Shown piece by piece: positions 17,346 to 26,327 of a DNA stretch of 64,000 nt. The stretch's first letter is position 1. The number at the start of each line of letters is the position of its first letter. Location: contig JAKVBI010000005.1 in assembly GCA_022447545.1 (NCBI GenBank), forward strand, positions 211,271 to 275,270. The letters run 5' to 3'. The notes beneath the pieces are model-generated. The model did not search any database, had not been told where the DNA came from, and saw only the letters and a list, made by a program, of their open reading frames with translations. The position numbers and the translations under genes were made by a program. This DNA comes from Myxococcota bacterium (GTDB lineage: Bacteria; Myxococcota_A; UBA9160; SMWR01).

Positions 17346-18503
17346 TCACGCCGCTTTGACGATGTCGCCGAGTTTTGGGCCCACCCGCTCGGCCGCCTGG
17401 GCGAGGACCTCGGCGTCGAAGCCGAACACTTCTGCCGCATTGCCTCCGAGCATGGCGCGGGTCTCTGCCTCGGAGACCTCGCCGAAGGTCGCTTGCAGCG
17501 ACGGCCGGGTGTCGGGCCAGGTGCCCTCCAGGTGCGGGTAGTCGGACCCCCACATGATTTTGTCCACGCCGATCTTGTGCCGGTCCTGGCAATCCTCGGG
17601 GTTCAGGAACGAGGCACCGATGTAGCACTGGCGCTCGAAGTACTCGCTGGGCCGCATGGACAGGTCTTTGTGGAAGTACTTGAAGTAGGGTTGTGAGTAG
17701 TAGCGCTCGAATTGGCGCAGGGTTTCGAGAATCCAGGTGCAGCCCTGCTCGGTCATCACCAACTTCAGGTTGGGGTGGCGCTCGAAAACCCCGGCCCAGA
17801 CGAAGCAGGTGAAGGGCCGGTGCGCGTACCAGGAAACCTCGCTGATGAACATCGCCGTGGCGGCCGGGCCGTCGCCGTAATCGGGCGACCAACCCGAGTG
17901 GGTGTGGATGGGCATTTGCAGAGCCTCGCAGGCATCCCACAGGGGCTCGTAGCGCGGGTCGTGGTAGTAGGGGTTATCGCCGGTTCCCGAGGGAATCAGC
18001 ACCCCTCCCCACAGCCCGTTCTTCTGGGCCTCCTCGACGTCGTGGATGGCGACCTCAATGTCCTCGACGGTGATCAGGGCGACGCCGGCGTGGCGGCCCG
18101 GGTTGGCGTTGCACAGGTCGGCGAGCCAGCGGTTGTAGGCACGGTTGCCCTCGAGGTTCTGAGCGGGGTCGATCTCGGTGCGGTACTGCAGGAGGCCCCC
18201 GCCGAAGGGCGCCATCTGCGGGAAGATCACTTCGCCCACGATGCCATCGGCTTCGAGTTCGCGAAGGCGCACCTCGGCGTCCCACTCGCCGTTGATGCCG
18301 CCGGCCAGAACGGACTCGTCGCTGTCTCGCTTTTCCTGGGCATCCTGGTCGAAGAAGGTGCCGCGGCGCGCGGCCATTTCGGCCTCCAGGGCCGCCCACC
18401 ATTCGTCGTAGGGCTCGCGCAGCTTCGCCGGCAGGTACTCGCGGTAGGTTTCCGGCTGGGCGCCGGCGTGACAGTCGGCACTGACGATGACGAGATTCGA
18501 CAT
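17346..18503 (-). CDS. Amidohydrolase (COG2159, decarboxylase-like)
   Basis: 385 aa. The ACMSD/COG2159 branch of metal-dependent hydrolases: SADCHAG at residues 8-14, IHTHSGW in mid protein, FISEVSWYAHRP, GVFERHPNLKLVMTE and the C-terminal WGSDYPHLEGTW with the metal-binding Asp. These enzymes usually catalyse non-oxidative decarboxylation or hydrolysis of aromatic and related acids. The substrate is unknown. A paralogue with the same motifs lies at 31035-32276. It is divergent from the thioesterase gene, sharing a 120-base promoter region. Confidence 0.92.
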   Translation of the reverse strand: MSNLVIVSADCHAGAQPETYREYLPAKLREPYDEWWAALEAEMAARRGTFFDQDAQEKRDSDESVLAGGINGEWDAEVRLRELEADGIVGEVIFPQMAPFGGGLLQYRTEIDPAQNLEGNRAYNRWLADLCNANPGRHAGVALITVEDIEVAIHDVEEAQKNGLWGGVLIPSGTGDNPYYHDPRYEPLWDACEALQMPIHTHSGWSPDYGDGPAATAMFISEVSWYAHRPFTCFVWAGVFERHPNLKLVMTEQGCTWILETLRQFERYYSQPYFKYFHKDLSMRPSEYFERQCYIGASFLNPEDCQDRHKIGVDKIMWGSDYPHLEGTWPDTRPSLQATFGEVSEAETRAMLGGNAAEVFGFDAEVLAQAAERVGPKLGDIVKAA

Positions 18504-18626
18504 GGGGGGGCTCCTTCAAACAGACGGACGCTGGAGGGGCAATTTAGCACTCCGGGCCCGGGCACCGGCATCGAGTGTGGGCGCGCTATGGTGCCGGCGC
18601 TGAGCCCCGGAGGCCTCCCACCGATC

Positions 18627-19463
18627 ATGAGTTACCCGCCCGACGATCACATGCTGCGCGCCCTGGCCATCGAGTCCGACTTCGATGCCGAGGGAAACTG
18701 CACCGCCATCGCGCCCATCCACGCTGGCGTGTGCACCGACCAGGGCGGCATGCGGGCGGGGCTGCTCGCCACCCTGGTAGACGTGGCGGGAGCGGCCACG
18801 GCTTTGGCCGAGATCGCGCCCGATCGCATTGCGACGATCTCGCTCTCGCTCCAGAGTCGCCGGGCGGCGCGCCACGGCCCGGCCCTGGCAGTGCCCCAGG
18901 TGCTGCGCCGCGGCAGCCGCCAGGTGGTGGTGGCGGTGACCCTCCACGACGGCCAGGGCAGTGAGCAGGTGTCCGAGGAAACGGCCATCGCCCACGCGCT
19001 GCTGGGCTTCCGGCGCCTGTCCCAGACGGGTCAGCACGCGCCCCTGCCCGACGGCACGCCGCGCTCCACCCGCACCCAGATGGCCCACCCGGCGGCGACC
19101 CTCCGCGTACCCTTCCTCGAGTACGCCCGGGTGCGCCTGCTCGACGCCGACGCGGGGGTCGCGGAAATCGACAACCACGATTTCGTGCGCAACAGCTTCG
19201 GTTCCCTGAACGGCGGCATGGTGGCCTGCCTGGTGGAATTTGCCGGCGAGCAGGCGGGCCGGGCTGCCATCGGCCCCGAGGCTGTAGTCACGGATCTCGA
19301 GATCCACTACGTGGGCCAGAGCGGACCGGGTCCCATTCGCAGCACCGCGACCCGTCTGCGCGCCGACGCCGACCACTGCGTGTCGCGGGTGGAGCTGCGC
19401 GACGTCGGCGCCGACGACAAACTACTGACGGTGGCCACCGTTCACACCGGCCGTCTGGCCTGA
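18627..19463 (+). CDS. Tandem-hotdog thioesterase family protein
   Basis: 278 aa from the ATG at 18627; longer in-frame extension upstream is antisense to the amidohydrolase and not used. Two hotdog domains follow each other. The first has GGMRAGLLATLVDVAGAAT at about 40-58. The second has SFGSLNGGMVACLVEFAGEQ, carrying the N-x-GG signature of PaaI-type thioesterases. It should hydrolyse acyl-CoA or aryl-CoA thioesters. It is the first of three plus-strand genes (with the SDR and the NTF2-like protein) likely to be one catabolic unit. Confidence 0.85.
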   Translation: MSYPPDDHMLRALAIESDFDAEGNCTAIAPIHAGVCTDQGGMRAGLLATLVDVAGAATALAEIAPDRIATISLSLQSRRAARHGPALAVPQVLRRGSRQVVVAVTLHDGQGSEQVSEETAIAHALLGFRRLSQTGQHAPLPDGTPRSTRTQMAHPAATLRVPFLEYARVRLLDADAGVAEIDNHDFVRNSFGSLNGGMVACLVEFAGEQAGRAAIGPEAVVTDLEIHYVGQSGPGPIRSTATRLRADADHCVSRVELRDVGADDKLLTVATVHTGRLA

Positions 19464-19584
19464 AGCGCGGCTCGGGTCGCCTTGCCTGAGGGGCCGCGCG
19501 GGCCGGCCTCGCTGCGGCTCGTTACAGTTGCTCGCTGCAGGGAAACGCGCCGCGGCGTGGGCTGGGGCGCAGAGGAGACAAGCC

Positions 19585-20364
19585 ATGGGTCAGCTCGAGG
19601 GACGCGCCGCCATCGTGACCGGCGCTGGAGATGGAATCGGACGCGGTATCGCCCGCGCCTTCGTGGCCGAGGGGGCCCGGGTGTTGGTGGCCGAACTCAA
19701 CGAACAGAAGGGCAGGGCGGTGGCCGAAGAACTCGGCGATGCGGCCGACTTCCTGCTCACCGATGCCTCGAGTAAGGCCGACGTCGAGGCCATGGTGGCC
19801 CACGCCACGGAGCACTTCGGGGGGGTCGACATCCTGGTCAACAACGCCTGGGGGGGCGGCCGCATCGGGCGCGTGGAGGCCAAGACCCCGGAACTCATGG
19901 ACCACGGCATGGCGATCGGTTTCTTCGGCCCGCTGTGGGCCATGAACGCCGCCCACACCGGCATGAAGGCCCGCGGCTATGGGCGCATCATCAACCTGTG
20001 TTCCCTCAACGGCGTCAACGCCCACATGGGCACCCTCGAGTACAACTCCGCCAAGGAGGCTCTGCGCACCGCCACCCGCACGGCGGCCCGCGAGTGGGCG
20101 CCCGTGGGCATTACCGCCAACGTCATCTGCCCGGCCGCCAAGTCGGCCTCCTTCTTCGCCACCATGCGCGACCACCCCGAACTCGAAGCCGCCGCCGACG
20201 GCTCGAACCCCATGGGGCGCATTGGCGACCCCGAGGGCGACATCGCCCCGGTGGCGGTCTTCCTGGCCAGCGAGGGCAGCCGCTACCTGACGGGCAACAC
20301 CCTGTACGTGGACGGTGGGTCCCATATCAACGGGGCAAACTGGGCTCCCGACCTGGGAGACTGA
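19585..20364 (+). CDS. Short-chain dehydrogenase/reductase (SDR)
   Basis: 259 aa from the ATG at 19585, preceded by AGAGGAG. The classical SDR pattern is complete: TGAGDGIGRGIA for the cofactor (residues 12-23), NNAWGG, catalytic Ser in LCSLNGVNAH and YNSAK as the YxxxK pair. The C-terminus LTGNTLYVDGGSHI is typical. The Asp or basic residue that would settle NAD versus NADP preference is replaced by VAELNE, suggesting NAD. Substrate unknown. It sits between the thioesterase and the NTF2-like gene. Confidence 0.93.
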   Translation: MGQLEGRAAIVTGAGDGIGRGIARAFVAEGARVLVAELNEQKGRAVAEELGDAADFLLTDASSKADVEAMVAHATEHFGGVDILVNNAWGGGRIGRVEAKTPELMDHGMAIGFFGPLWAMNAAHTGMKARGYGRIINLCSLNGVNAHMGTLEYNSAKEALRTATRTAAREWAPVGITANVICPAAKSASFFATMRDHPELEAAADGSNPMGRIGDPEGDIAPVAVFLASEGSRYLTGNTLYVDGGSHINGANWAPDLGD

Positions 20365-20428
20365 ACGCGCCGCCCCACGGATTGCCCCCCAACCACGAGA
20401 CGAGACAAAAGAGAACAGGAGCACGGCC

Positions 20429-20827
20429 ATGGGAATCGAAGAGAACAAACAACTCGCGCGGGATTTCGTCGACGCCATCAGCCGCGCCGACATCGACGGC
20501 ATCCTGAATGCCTACGCGGACGACGGCGAGTCCTGGACGATCGGCACCATGCCCATCTCGGGCCGCTTCGGCAAAGCCGACATCGAGGCCGCCTCCAAGG
20601 GCGTGCTCGAAGTCTTCCCCGAAGGCCTCCAGTTCACCATCCACCGCATGACGGCCGAGGACGACCGCGTGGCCATCGAGGCCAGTTCCGACGGCCTCCA
20701 CGCCAGCGGCAAGCGCTACCACAACGTCTACCACTTCCTCATGCGCGTCCGCGACGGCAAGATCGTCGAGTGGAACGAGTACATGGACACCATGCACGCC
20801 AACGACGTGCTGTGTGGCGGGGGCTGA
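20429..20827 (+). CDS. SnoaL/NTF2-like protein
   Basis: 132 aa from the ATG at 20429, preceded by ACAGGAG. The cone-shaped NTF2-like fold is evident: NKQLARDFVDAISRADID, then ILNAYADDGESWTIG, ASSDGLHASGKRYHNVYHF and DGKIVEWNEYMDT. Relatives include steroid isomerases, polyketide cyclases and limonene-epoxide hydrolases. Which reaction applies is not clear. A second NTF2-like gene lies at 41846-42307. It ends four bases before the convergent molybdopterin oxidoreductase. Confidence 0.9.
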   Translation: MGIEENKQLARDFVDAISRADIDGILNAYADDGESWTIGTMPISGRFGKADIEAASKGVLEVFPEGLQFTIHRMTAEDDRVAIEASSDGLHASGKRYHNVYHFLMRVRDGKIVEWNEYMDTMHANDVLCGGG

Positions 20828-20830
20828 GGC

Positions 20831-23062
20831 TCAGACCGCGGACACCTGCACCGGGAAGCCGTTGGCGACGCTGGTGCCGGTGGGGGTGTCGAAGAGTTCG
20901 TCGTCGGTGAGTGCGTTGGCGTTGGCGCCGGGTTGACGGGTCGTGGCGACACCCGTTTTTGTTCCCGCGCCGTCGTGGCCGAAGCCGTGGGGCAGGCTCA
21001 CCACTCCACTCAGAATGGTGTCGGTGACTTCGACCTCGGCGACCACTTCGCCCACGCGGGAGGTGATGCGCGCCTGGCCGCCGTCGCGTAGCTCGAGGCG
21101 GGTGGCGTCGTCGGGGTGGACGAGCAGGGTGCAGCGGTTGCGGCCGCGGGCCAGGCCCTCGAAGTTGTGGAGCCAGGAGTTCATGTTGCGGGCCTGACGC
21201 CGGCCCACCAGGACGAGCTGGTCGGGCTCGGAGCGCTGGGCCAGGCCCGCGCGCAGGCGCGGGAGGTCCCCCATCAGATAGGGGTGGGCCAGGGGGATGC
21301 GCTGGCCCTCGCCGCGCAGCAGTTCGGGGAAGCGCGGCTCCAGGGGGCCCAGGTCCACCGCGCATCCGGCTTCCTGTAAATGGGCCAGGTCGAGGCCCTC
21401 GCCCGTGTCCGCGAAGCCGCGCCCGTAGGGGCCGCCGCGCAGCATGAGGTCGACCACGCGCAGGGGGCCGGGCTCGTCGCCCACGCTGGCCACGGCCTGC
21501 TCGGTGCTGGTTTCCGGGTGGCGCTTCACGGCGCGGGTGGCCTCCTGGTACAGGACCTGCTGCTCCAGGGCCTCAGCGGTGGTGCCCTGCAGGCGCGCGG
21601 CGATTTCGAGCACCACCTGGGCGTGGGACAACAGGCCGGGCTCGGGGTCGAAGACGCGCTCGCCCAGGCGCGCGAAGTTGCGCACCGAGGTGGTGGAGGT
21701 CAGGGCGTCGAAGCTCTCGACCTCGAGCTGGGTAAGGGTGGGAAGGATCAGGTCGGCGTGGCGGGTGGTCTCGTTCAGGTAGAGGTCGATGGAGAGCATG
21801 AAGTCGAGGCTCGCCAGGGCGCGGTCGAGGCGGGGACCGTTGGGGGTCGAGAGCACGGGGTTGCCGGCGATGGTCACGAAGGCGCGCATGCGCTCGTCGC
21901 CGCCGGCGTCGATCTCTTCGGCGATGGCCGCACACGGGAGTTGGCCGTTGATCTCCGGGTGGCCCTTGGCGACGGACTTCCAGCGCCCCACCTGGAAGGG
22001 CCGGCCGCCGGCGCCGGGCTCCACCTGGCCCAGGGGCGGGCGCGGGAACATCATGCCGCCCGGCGTGTCGAAGTGGCCGGTCAGGATGCCCAGCACGTCG
22101 ATCAGCCAGCTGGTGAGCATGCCGAACTCCACCGTGCAGGTGCCGATGCGCCCGTAGCAGCAGGCGCGCTCGGCGGCGCTGAACTCGCGGGCGATGCGGC
22201 GTGTTACGTCGGGTGCGATGCCCGTGGCTGCCGCCACGGCCTCGGGGCTGAACTCCTCGGCGGCCTGGGCCACTTCGTCGATGCCGTCGGTGAAGTCGAG
22301 GAAGCGCCCGGGGGCCACCAGGCCCTCGGCAAACAGCACGTGCACCAGCGCGAACAACCAGAGGGCATCGGCACCGGGCTTGATGAACAGGTGCTCGTCG
22401 GACACGTCGGCGGTTTCCGTGCGGCGCGGGTCCACCACCACCAGCTTGCCGCCGCGCTCGCGCAGGGCGCGCAGGCGGCCGCGCATGTCGGGGGCCGACA
22501 TCAGGCTCCCCTGGGAGACCATGGGGTTGCCGCCCAGGCACAGGAAGTAGTCGCAGCGGTCGATGTCGGGAATGGGCAGGATGTTGGCGCGGCCGTAGAG
22601 GATGCGGCTGGTCACGAGCTTGGGGAAGTGGTCCATGGTGGCGGCGCTGAAGAAGCGCGTGGTCTTCAAGGCGGCCGAGAACACGCCGCCGAACACCGAA
22701 GCGCCCACCTCGAAGCCCGAGGGGTTGCCGATGTAGGCGCCCAGGGCCTGGGGGCCGTGTTCGGCCTGGACGGCCTGGATGCGCTCGGCCGCGTAGTCGA
22801 AGGCTTCGCTCCACTCGATGGCTTCCCAGCGAGCGTCGGCGCCGCGGCCCACCCGCCGGATCGGGCCGCGCAGGCGGTCGGGGTCTTCGTACACCCACTT
22901 CAGCGCGTAGGCCTTGGGGCACAAGTGGCCGCGGCTGATGGGGTCGTCGGCGTTGCCCTCGATGCGCAGCACCTCGCGCTGCTCGCGATCGGCCAGGATC
23001 TTGAGGCTGCAGCTGGCCTCGCAGATGGGGCAGGAGCGTTGAAACCAGCGGGGCTCGGACAC
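20831..23062 (-). CDS. Molybdopterin-dependent oxidoreductase, FdhA/BisC type
   Basis: 743 aa from the GTG at 23062 (VSEPRWFQRSC), preceded by GAGGAG; an ATG 48 bases further up is possible. The N-terminal [4Fe-4S] cluster is CPICEASC then HLCPKAYAL. The molybdopterin domain follows (SAATMDHFPKLVTS, CLGGNPMVSQGS). The C-terminal MoCo-binding domain has RQARNMNSWLHN and VSLPHGFGHDG. It belongs to the DMSO-reductase superfamily. No TGA or Cys is apparent at a Sec position. No twin-arginine signal is seen, so it is probably cytoplasmic. Substrate unknown. Confidence 0.92.
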   Translation of the reverse strand: MSEPRWFQRSCPICEASCSLKILADREQREVLRIEGNADDPISRGHLCPKAYALKWVYEDPDRLRGPIRRVGRGADARWEAIEWSEAFDYAAERIQAVQAEHGPQALGAYIGNPSGFEVGASVFGGVFSAALKTTRFFSAATMDHFPKLVTSRILYGRANILPIPDIDRCDYFLCLGGNPMVSQGSLMSAPDMRGRLRALRERGGKLVVVDPRRTETADVSDEHLFIKPGADALWLFALVHVLFAEGLVAPGRFLDFTDGIDEVAQAAEEFSPEAVAAATGIAPDVTRRIAREFSAAERACCYGRIGTCTVEFGMLTSWLIDVLGILTGHFDTPGGMMFPRPPLGQVEPGAGGRPFQVGRWKSVAKGHPEINGQLPCAAIAEEIDAGGDERMRAFVTIAGNPVLSTPNGPRLDRALASLDFMLSIDLYLNETTRHADLILPTLTQLEVESFDALTSTTSVRNFARLGERVFDPEPGLLSHAQVVLEIAARLQGTTAEALEQQVLYQEATRAVKRHPETSTEQAVASVGDEPGPLRVVDLMLRGGPYGRGFADTGEGLDLAHLQEAGCAVDLGPLEPRFPELLRGEGQRIPLAHPYLMGDLPRLRAGLAQRSEPDQLVLVGRRQARNMNSWLHNFEGLARGRNRCTLLVHPDDATRLELRDGGQARITSRVGEVVAEVEVTDTILSGVVSLPHGFGHDGAGTKTGVATTRQPGANANALTDDELFDTPTGTSVANGFPVQVSAV

Positions 23063-23086
23063 GGTACGAGGGCTCCTCTGGTTGCA

Positions 23087-23118
23087 GTCGGCGTGGAATG
23101 GGCATTCCACACGCCGAC
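23087..23118. repeat. Long inverted repeat upstream of the molybdopterin oxidoreductase
   Basis: Left arm GTCGGCGTGGAATG (23087-23100), two-base loop, right arm CATTCCACACGCCGAC (23103-23118). The arms pair perfectly except for two extra bases in the right arm. It begins 25 bases upstream of the GTG start. No T-run follows, so an operator or mRNA structure is more likely than a terminator. Confidence 0.6.
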
Positions 23119-23164
23119 GGTTCCCAGCAGGTTCGCTCTCGAATCTCTCCGAGGCAAGTTGGTG

Positions 23165-23185
23165 GGTGCCTGGAGGTCAGGCGCC
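23165..23185 (-). terminator. Possible hairpin terminator after hemP
   Basis: GGTGCCTG (23165-23172) and CAGGCGCC (23178-23185) form an eight-base stem with one G-T pair and a five-base loop. It lies seven bases beyond the hemP stop on the minus strand. The following bases are only weakly T-rich, so termination efficiency is uncertain. Confidence 0.4.
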
Positions 23186-23191
23186 GTGCGT

Positions 23192-23359
23192 CTACTTGGT
23201 GAGGATCAGGCGATCATTCTTGGTGATTCGGAGGGTGTAGATCTCCCCGTCCAGGGAAAGCCTCACGATCCGTTGCTCGCCCAACCATTCTCTGACGTCG
23301 ACGGTTTCGACGGGCGCTTGGGTCTGGGCCTCGGTGTTGGCCGCTTCACTATCGGTCAT
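23192..23359 (-). CDS. hemP: Hemin uptake protein HemP
   Basis: 55 aa, below most calling thresholds. The ATG at 23359 is preceded by AGGAGGG. The C-terminal half is the HemP/HmuP signature: RIVRLSLDGEIYTLRIT, then KNDRLILTK at the very end. HemP is a small cytoplasmic protein tied to expression of heme receptor genes in proteobacteria. It overlaps the end of the DNRLRE gene by 11 bases and is third in the receptor transcript. Its presence is the best evidence that this locus handles heme rather than a siderophore or cobalamin. Confidence 0.9.
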   Translation of the reverse strand: MTDSEAANTEAQTQAPVETVDVREWLGEQRIVRLSLDGEIYTLRITKNDRLILTK

Positions 23360-24086
23360 TTTGGCCCTCCTGCGGTGCTGCCGAGGGCCTGCCTCGGAGA
23401 AACCGTTTCGTGGAAGTCAGCATGGCGATGCCCAACAAGGGCAACAGGCCGGGTGGGAGCGTGGGAACGACGGTGGCTGGGACCGTGTTGAGAACCAGGG
23501 TGGCGGTCAACGCCGGGTCGACCCCCGCTTCCCATGAATTCATCCCGATGACACGCTCGGTGGGGCTGGTGAGCGCAATTCCGTTGTTGGGACGTGTTTC
23601 GTCCACCCAGGCGTTGACGACCTCCGTGATGTCGAAGGTCAGGGGGCCAAACGCCGTGATCCCGGTGACCGTGTCCACGGCAGCGCCGATGGAAGGTCGG
23701 TTGGCCCACGTGAGCGTCGTCTGGTCCCAGGCCTCGGTGATCTCATGAATCCACACTTCGGCTGGGTCCTGATTGGTATCACCGAAGCCGGTGAAATCGA
23801 ACGCGTAGGTGATCACGAAAGAGGCCGAGGCAATGGCCTGGCCCTCGGGCACCGTTCCAGCCGGAAGATCGAAGCGGACAAAGGTTTCGAAGCCATGAGA
23901 AGTAGGGCCGCCACTCAGGTCGCTGAATGCGTAGAGGGTCGGGCTGTTGTACCGCGGAAGGCTCGGAACGAACGAGTACGGTGAAGTGTCCACGCCTGAT
24001 TGGATGAGAATCACATCTGCCAGGGTCTGACTGGGAACGCTCGCCGCCACCCACATCAACATCGCGATCGGGATGATTTTTCTCAC
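23349..24086 (-). CDS. DNRLRE-domain exported protein with surface-sorting tail
   Basis: 245 aa. A signal peptide (KIIPIAMLMWVAASVPSQTLA) precedes a beta-rich DNRLRE-type domain. Features include VILIQSGVDTSPY, FVRFDLPAGTVPEGQ and WDQTTLTWANRPSIGA, the last being the characteristic W..T.LTWNN.P pattern. The C-terminus VVPTLPPGLLPLLGIAML ends in a basic stretch KRFLRGR, like PEP-CTERM tails but with VPTLPPG. It is translated between the receptor and hemP (gap 11 bases, overlap 11 bases). This ties a cell-surface protein to heme uptake. Confidence 0.8.
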   Translation of the reverse strand: MRKIIPIAMLMWVAASVPSQTLADVILIQSGVDTSPYSFVPSLPRYNSPTLYAFSDLSGGPTSHGFETFVRFDLPAGTVPEGQAIASASFVITYAFDFTGFGDTNQDPAEVWIHEITEAWDQTTLTWANRPSIGAAVDTVTGITAFGPLTFDITEVVNAWVDETRPNNGIALTSPTERVIGMNSWEAGVDPALTATLVLNTVPATVVPTLPPGLLPLLGIAMLTSTKRFLRGRPSAAPQEGQNDR

Positions 24087-24097
24087 AACTTTTCCTC

Positions 24098-26176
24098 CTA
24101 GAAGAATTCTGTTCTCGCGCCGACGAAGAAGGTTCTTCCCCGCACGACGTAGGAATCGACTGCACGGTTGTCCGTTGCGTTACGCAGGTCTACGTAAACG
24201 CTGGAGTTGAATCCGATGGGCTGGAGCAGTCGGAAGTCCAGTGTCGTAGAGGGGTCGGACCGTTGGTCGGGGATGACGAAGCCCAAAAGCCCCGTTCCGC
24301 TTTCTTCGATCGGAGCCGAACTTCGCCAGAGGGCCCGAGAGGTCAAGACCGTATCCGACCACGGGGAGGTCAGAGTGAGACGAGCATCCACGACATGGGG
24401 AGCTTCGTTTGGGAGTTCGTCGAACTGGGAGTTCGAAACATTTACCTTGGTGTCGAGGTACGTGTATCCGAGGTGGAGGGAGACCCAGTCCATGGGATTG
24501 ATCGAAATCCTGGCTTCGAAGCCCCGAGTGGTGACGGAATCCAGGTTCTGCTTCCGGTAGATACTGGCGGGCCTCAGGAAAATCTGGTCCTCGCAATAGG
24601 CCGTCAGGCCGAGCAAGCACAGCTGTGGGTTGGCGGGGATCGGGGGGTCGCCGGTGGGGAGGAGGACGAACTCGCCGGAAAAGCTGGATCGGATGTGGTC
24701 TTTGATGTCGTTGTGGAAGGCGACGACGGATGCGTAGAGCCAATCGGTCGGGTCGATCTCCAGCGATGCCCGGTACGAGGTCGACGATTCGGGCAGGAGG
24801 TCCGGATTCCCTGCCAGGAAGTAGAGATTGCCCGCATTGGGGGTGGGGGGTTGGTAGATCTCACGGAGGCTGGGAACGCGGTGGTTGCGCCCGACGGAGA
24901 ATCGCAACCGAACTTCATTGCCCTCTCCCCAACGCAGGGGGGTGACCAGTAGCGCCACCTGGGGAATCAGTTTCGCGGAATACTCGGTGTGAAATTGCAC
25001 CCGGAGCCCATATTCGGCTCGGAGCCAGGGTTCGAAGTTGGACTCGCCGATGAAAAAAAGCCCGCCCTGGTAGATGGCCTCATCGACGATTCCCGGGTTG
25101 GAGAGCAAAGGGTCGGCGGTGCCGAGGTCGGTGGGGCTCTCTCTGAGGCTCAGCGACTGTCGACGAATGTCCACGCCTGCCGCTGCGAGTTGTTCAACGC
25201 CTCCCAGTTGGAATGCATATTCGAGAAGGAAGTCGAATTTGAGTTCGTCATCCGTCAGCTCGAACTCTCTTCCGACCGTCGAATCGGTTCGAGTCCGGTA
25301 GTAGTTGAGTCCGGTACCGACTCGAGTGGAATCGACGGGTTCCCATTCGAGGGACGAACCCGCCAGCCAACGCTCGTTCGTGCGAGCGAGGTCGCTTGAG
25401 AAATCGTCTCTACGCAACCTCCAGCCCGCACGCGATTCGACGGTCAATGACTCGCCGGGGAGCCACCGGCTTCGGGCGTAGACGTCGGTCGCCTGGCGAC
25501 TGGAATCGCTCGTAAAAAAGTTGGGGGTTTGCACGGATGCGTTCGTGGGCGCGTCGAAACCGGCGATGTGGTCGTATTCCACAGAGACGGAAGCGCCGAA
25601 GGTCTCGCTTCCCATGCCTGTGGTGGCCCTGGCCTGGCCGTGTGCGTCATTGCCCCCGCCAAACTCCGCGGTCAATCGTTTGTCGCCGAGGGGAGGAGGT
25701 CGGGTCACGAGGTTGATGACGCCTCCACCCGCTTCGGGTCCGTAGCGAAGAGCGTGAGGGCCTCGCTGGACGACGAGTTTCTCGACATTGATCAGGGGGA
25801 GATCGCGAAGGTCGTCCACCCCGCCTGGCGTTCCCGAGTAGCGTTCGCCATCAACGCGCAGTGCCGTGTAGCTGGGGGGAAGGCCCTCGATGGAAACGGC
25901 CGCCCCTTGCCCCTGGATTCGCTGCTGGATTCGAATGCCAGGGAGGTTCCGCACGATGTCGGCGACATCCGTCGCCGGGATCGTTTGGATGACCTCCCGG
26001 CTGAGAGTTTCCGTTTCTTCCGGGGTGGCGTCGAATTGCCCCGGAGACATCGGCGTCCCGCGGACGGTGATCCGCTCGACCTCTTCAGCAGGTTTGCCGG
26101 GATCGGCATGAGCCTGAGAAAGAGCTGCGATTCCGAAGCAGAAACTGGCCATGACGCGTTTCGCGACCCGATTCAT
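24098..26176 (-). CDS. TonB-dependent outer-membrane receptor, probably for heme
   Basis: 692 aa from the ATG at 26176 (MNRVAKRVMASF); an upstream ATG would add 12 non-signal residues. The signal peptide ends near AHADPGK. The TonB box region is VERITVRGT. The plug domain holds IVRNLPGIRIQQRIQGQG, NVEKLVVQRGPHALRYG and GGVINLVTRP. The barrel has VPSLREIYQPP and LAGNPDLLPE, similar to the FRAP/NPNL segments of heme receptors, and the protein ends in Phe (FFVGARTEFF). No other TonB receptor is in the window. Its operon partner hemP favours heme as ligand. Confidence 0.92.
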   Translation of the reverse strand: MNRVAKRVMASFCFGIAALSQAHADPGKPAEEVERITVRGTPMSPGQFDATPEETETLSREVIQTIPATDVADIVRNLPGIRIQQRIQGQGAAVSIEGLPPSYTALRVDGERYSGTPGGVDDLRDLPLINVEKLVVQRGPHALRYGPEAGGGVINLVTRPPPLGDKRLTAEFGGGNDAHGQARATTGMGSETFGASVSVEYDHIAGFDAPTNASVQTPNFFTSDSSRQATDVYARSRWLPGESLTVESRAGWRLRRDDFSSDLARTNERWLAGSSLEWEPVDSTRVGTGLNYYRTRTDSTVGREFELTDDELKFDFLLEYAFQLGGVEQLAAAGVDIRRQSLSLRESPTDLGTADPLLSNPGIVDEAIYQGGLFFIGESNFEPWLRAEYGLRVQFHTEYSAKLIPQVALLVTPLRWGEGNEVRLRFSVGRNHRVPSLREIYQPPTPNAGNLYFLAGNPDLLPESSTSYRASLEIDPTDWLYASVVAFHNDIKDHIRSSFSGEFVLLPTGDPPIPANPQLCLLGLTAYCEDQIFLRPASIYRKQNLDSVTTRGFEARISINPMDWVSLHLGYTYLDTKVNVSNSQFDELPNEAPHVVDARLTLTSPWSDTVLTSRALWRSSAPIEESGTGLLGFVIPDQRSDPSTTLDFRLLQPIGFNSSVYVDLRNATDNRAVDSYVVRGRTFFVGARTEFF

Positions 26177-26193
26177 TCCAATCCAAACAAAAG

Positions 26194-26210
26194 GGGAGGT
26201 GTTTCCTCCC
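26194..26210. repeat. Hairpin in the receptor gene leader
   Basis: GGGAGG (26194-26199), loop TGTTT, CCTCCC (26205-26210), a perfect six-base stem 18 bases upstream of the receptor ATG. On the mRNA it places purine-rich sequence in the stem and may affect translation. Its role is unknown. Confidence 0.4.
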
Positions 26211-26282
26211 AACAGTGGGCGCGCGCATCCAATACGTTGTTTGGCTGGCTATCGGCGTGCTCGATCGGGTCGCGCAATCGGC

Positions 26283-26312
26283 ATCATATTTGAATACGAA
26301 ATTCACTTTCAA
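26283..26312 (-). promoter_or_regulatory. Sigma-70 promoter for the receptor-DNRLRE-hemP operon
   Basis: On the minus strand TTGAAA (26312-26307), 18 bases, TATGAT (26288-26283). Both boxes match five of six consensus bases. Transcription would start near 26276, leaving a leader of about 100 bases. The -35 box lies inside the palindrome at 26308-26323. Confidence 0.6.
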
Positions 26313-26327
26313 TAGATATTGAATTTC
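26298..26327. promoter_or_regulatory. Overlapping palindromes, candidate metal-regulator (Fur-like) operator
   Basis: Inner palindrome TTCAATA-GA-TATTGAA (26308-26323), two perfect seven-base arms. Outer inverted repeat GAAATTCA (26298-26305) with TGAATTTC (26320-26327). Both are AT-rich, unlike the genome. They lie over the -35 boxes of both divergent promoters, so one bound dimer or a pair of dimers would shut both operons. Fur or Irr is the likely family for a heme locus, but the sequence is not a clear Fur consensus. Confidence 0.6.

Noticed and set aside
21380-23491. 703-codon plus-strand frame opposite the molybdopterin oxidoreductase
   Set aside because: High-GC mirror frame rich in Gly/Ala/His; the minus strand carries the complete cofactor motifs.
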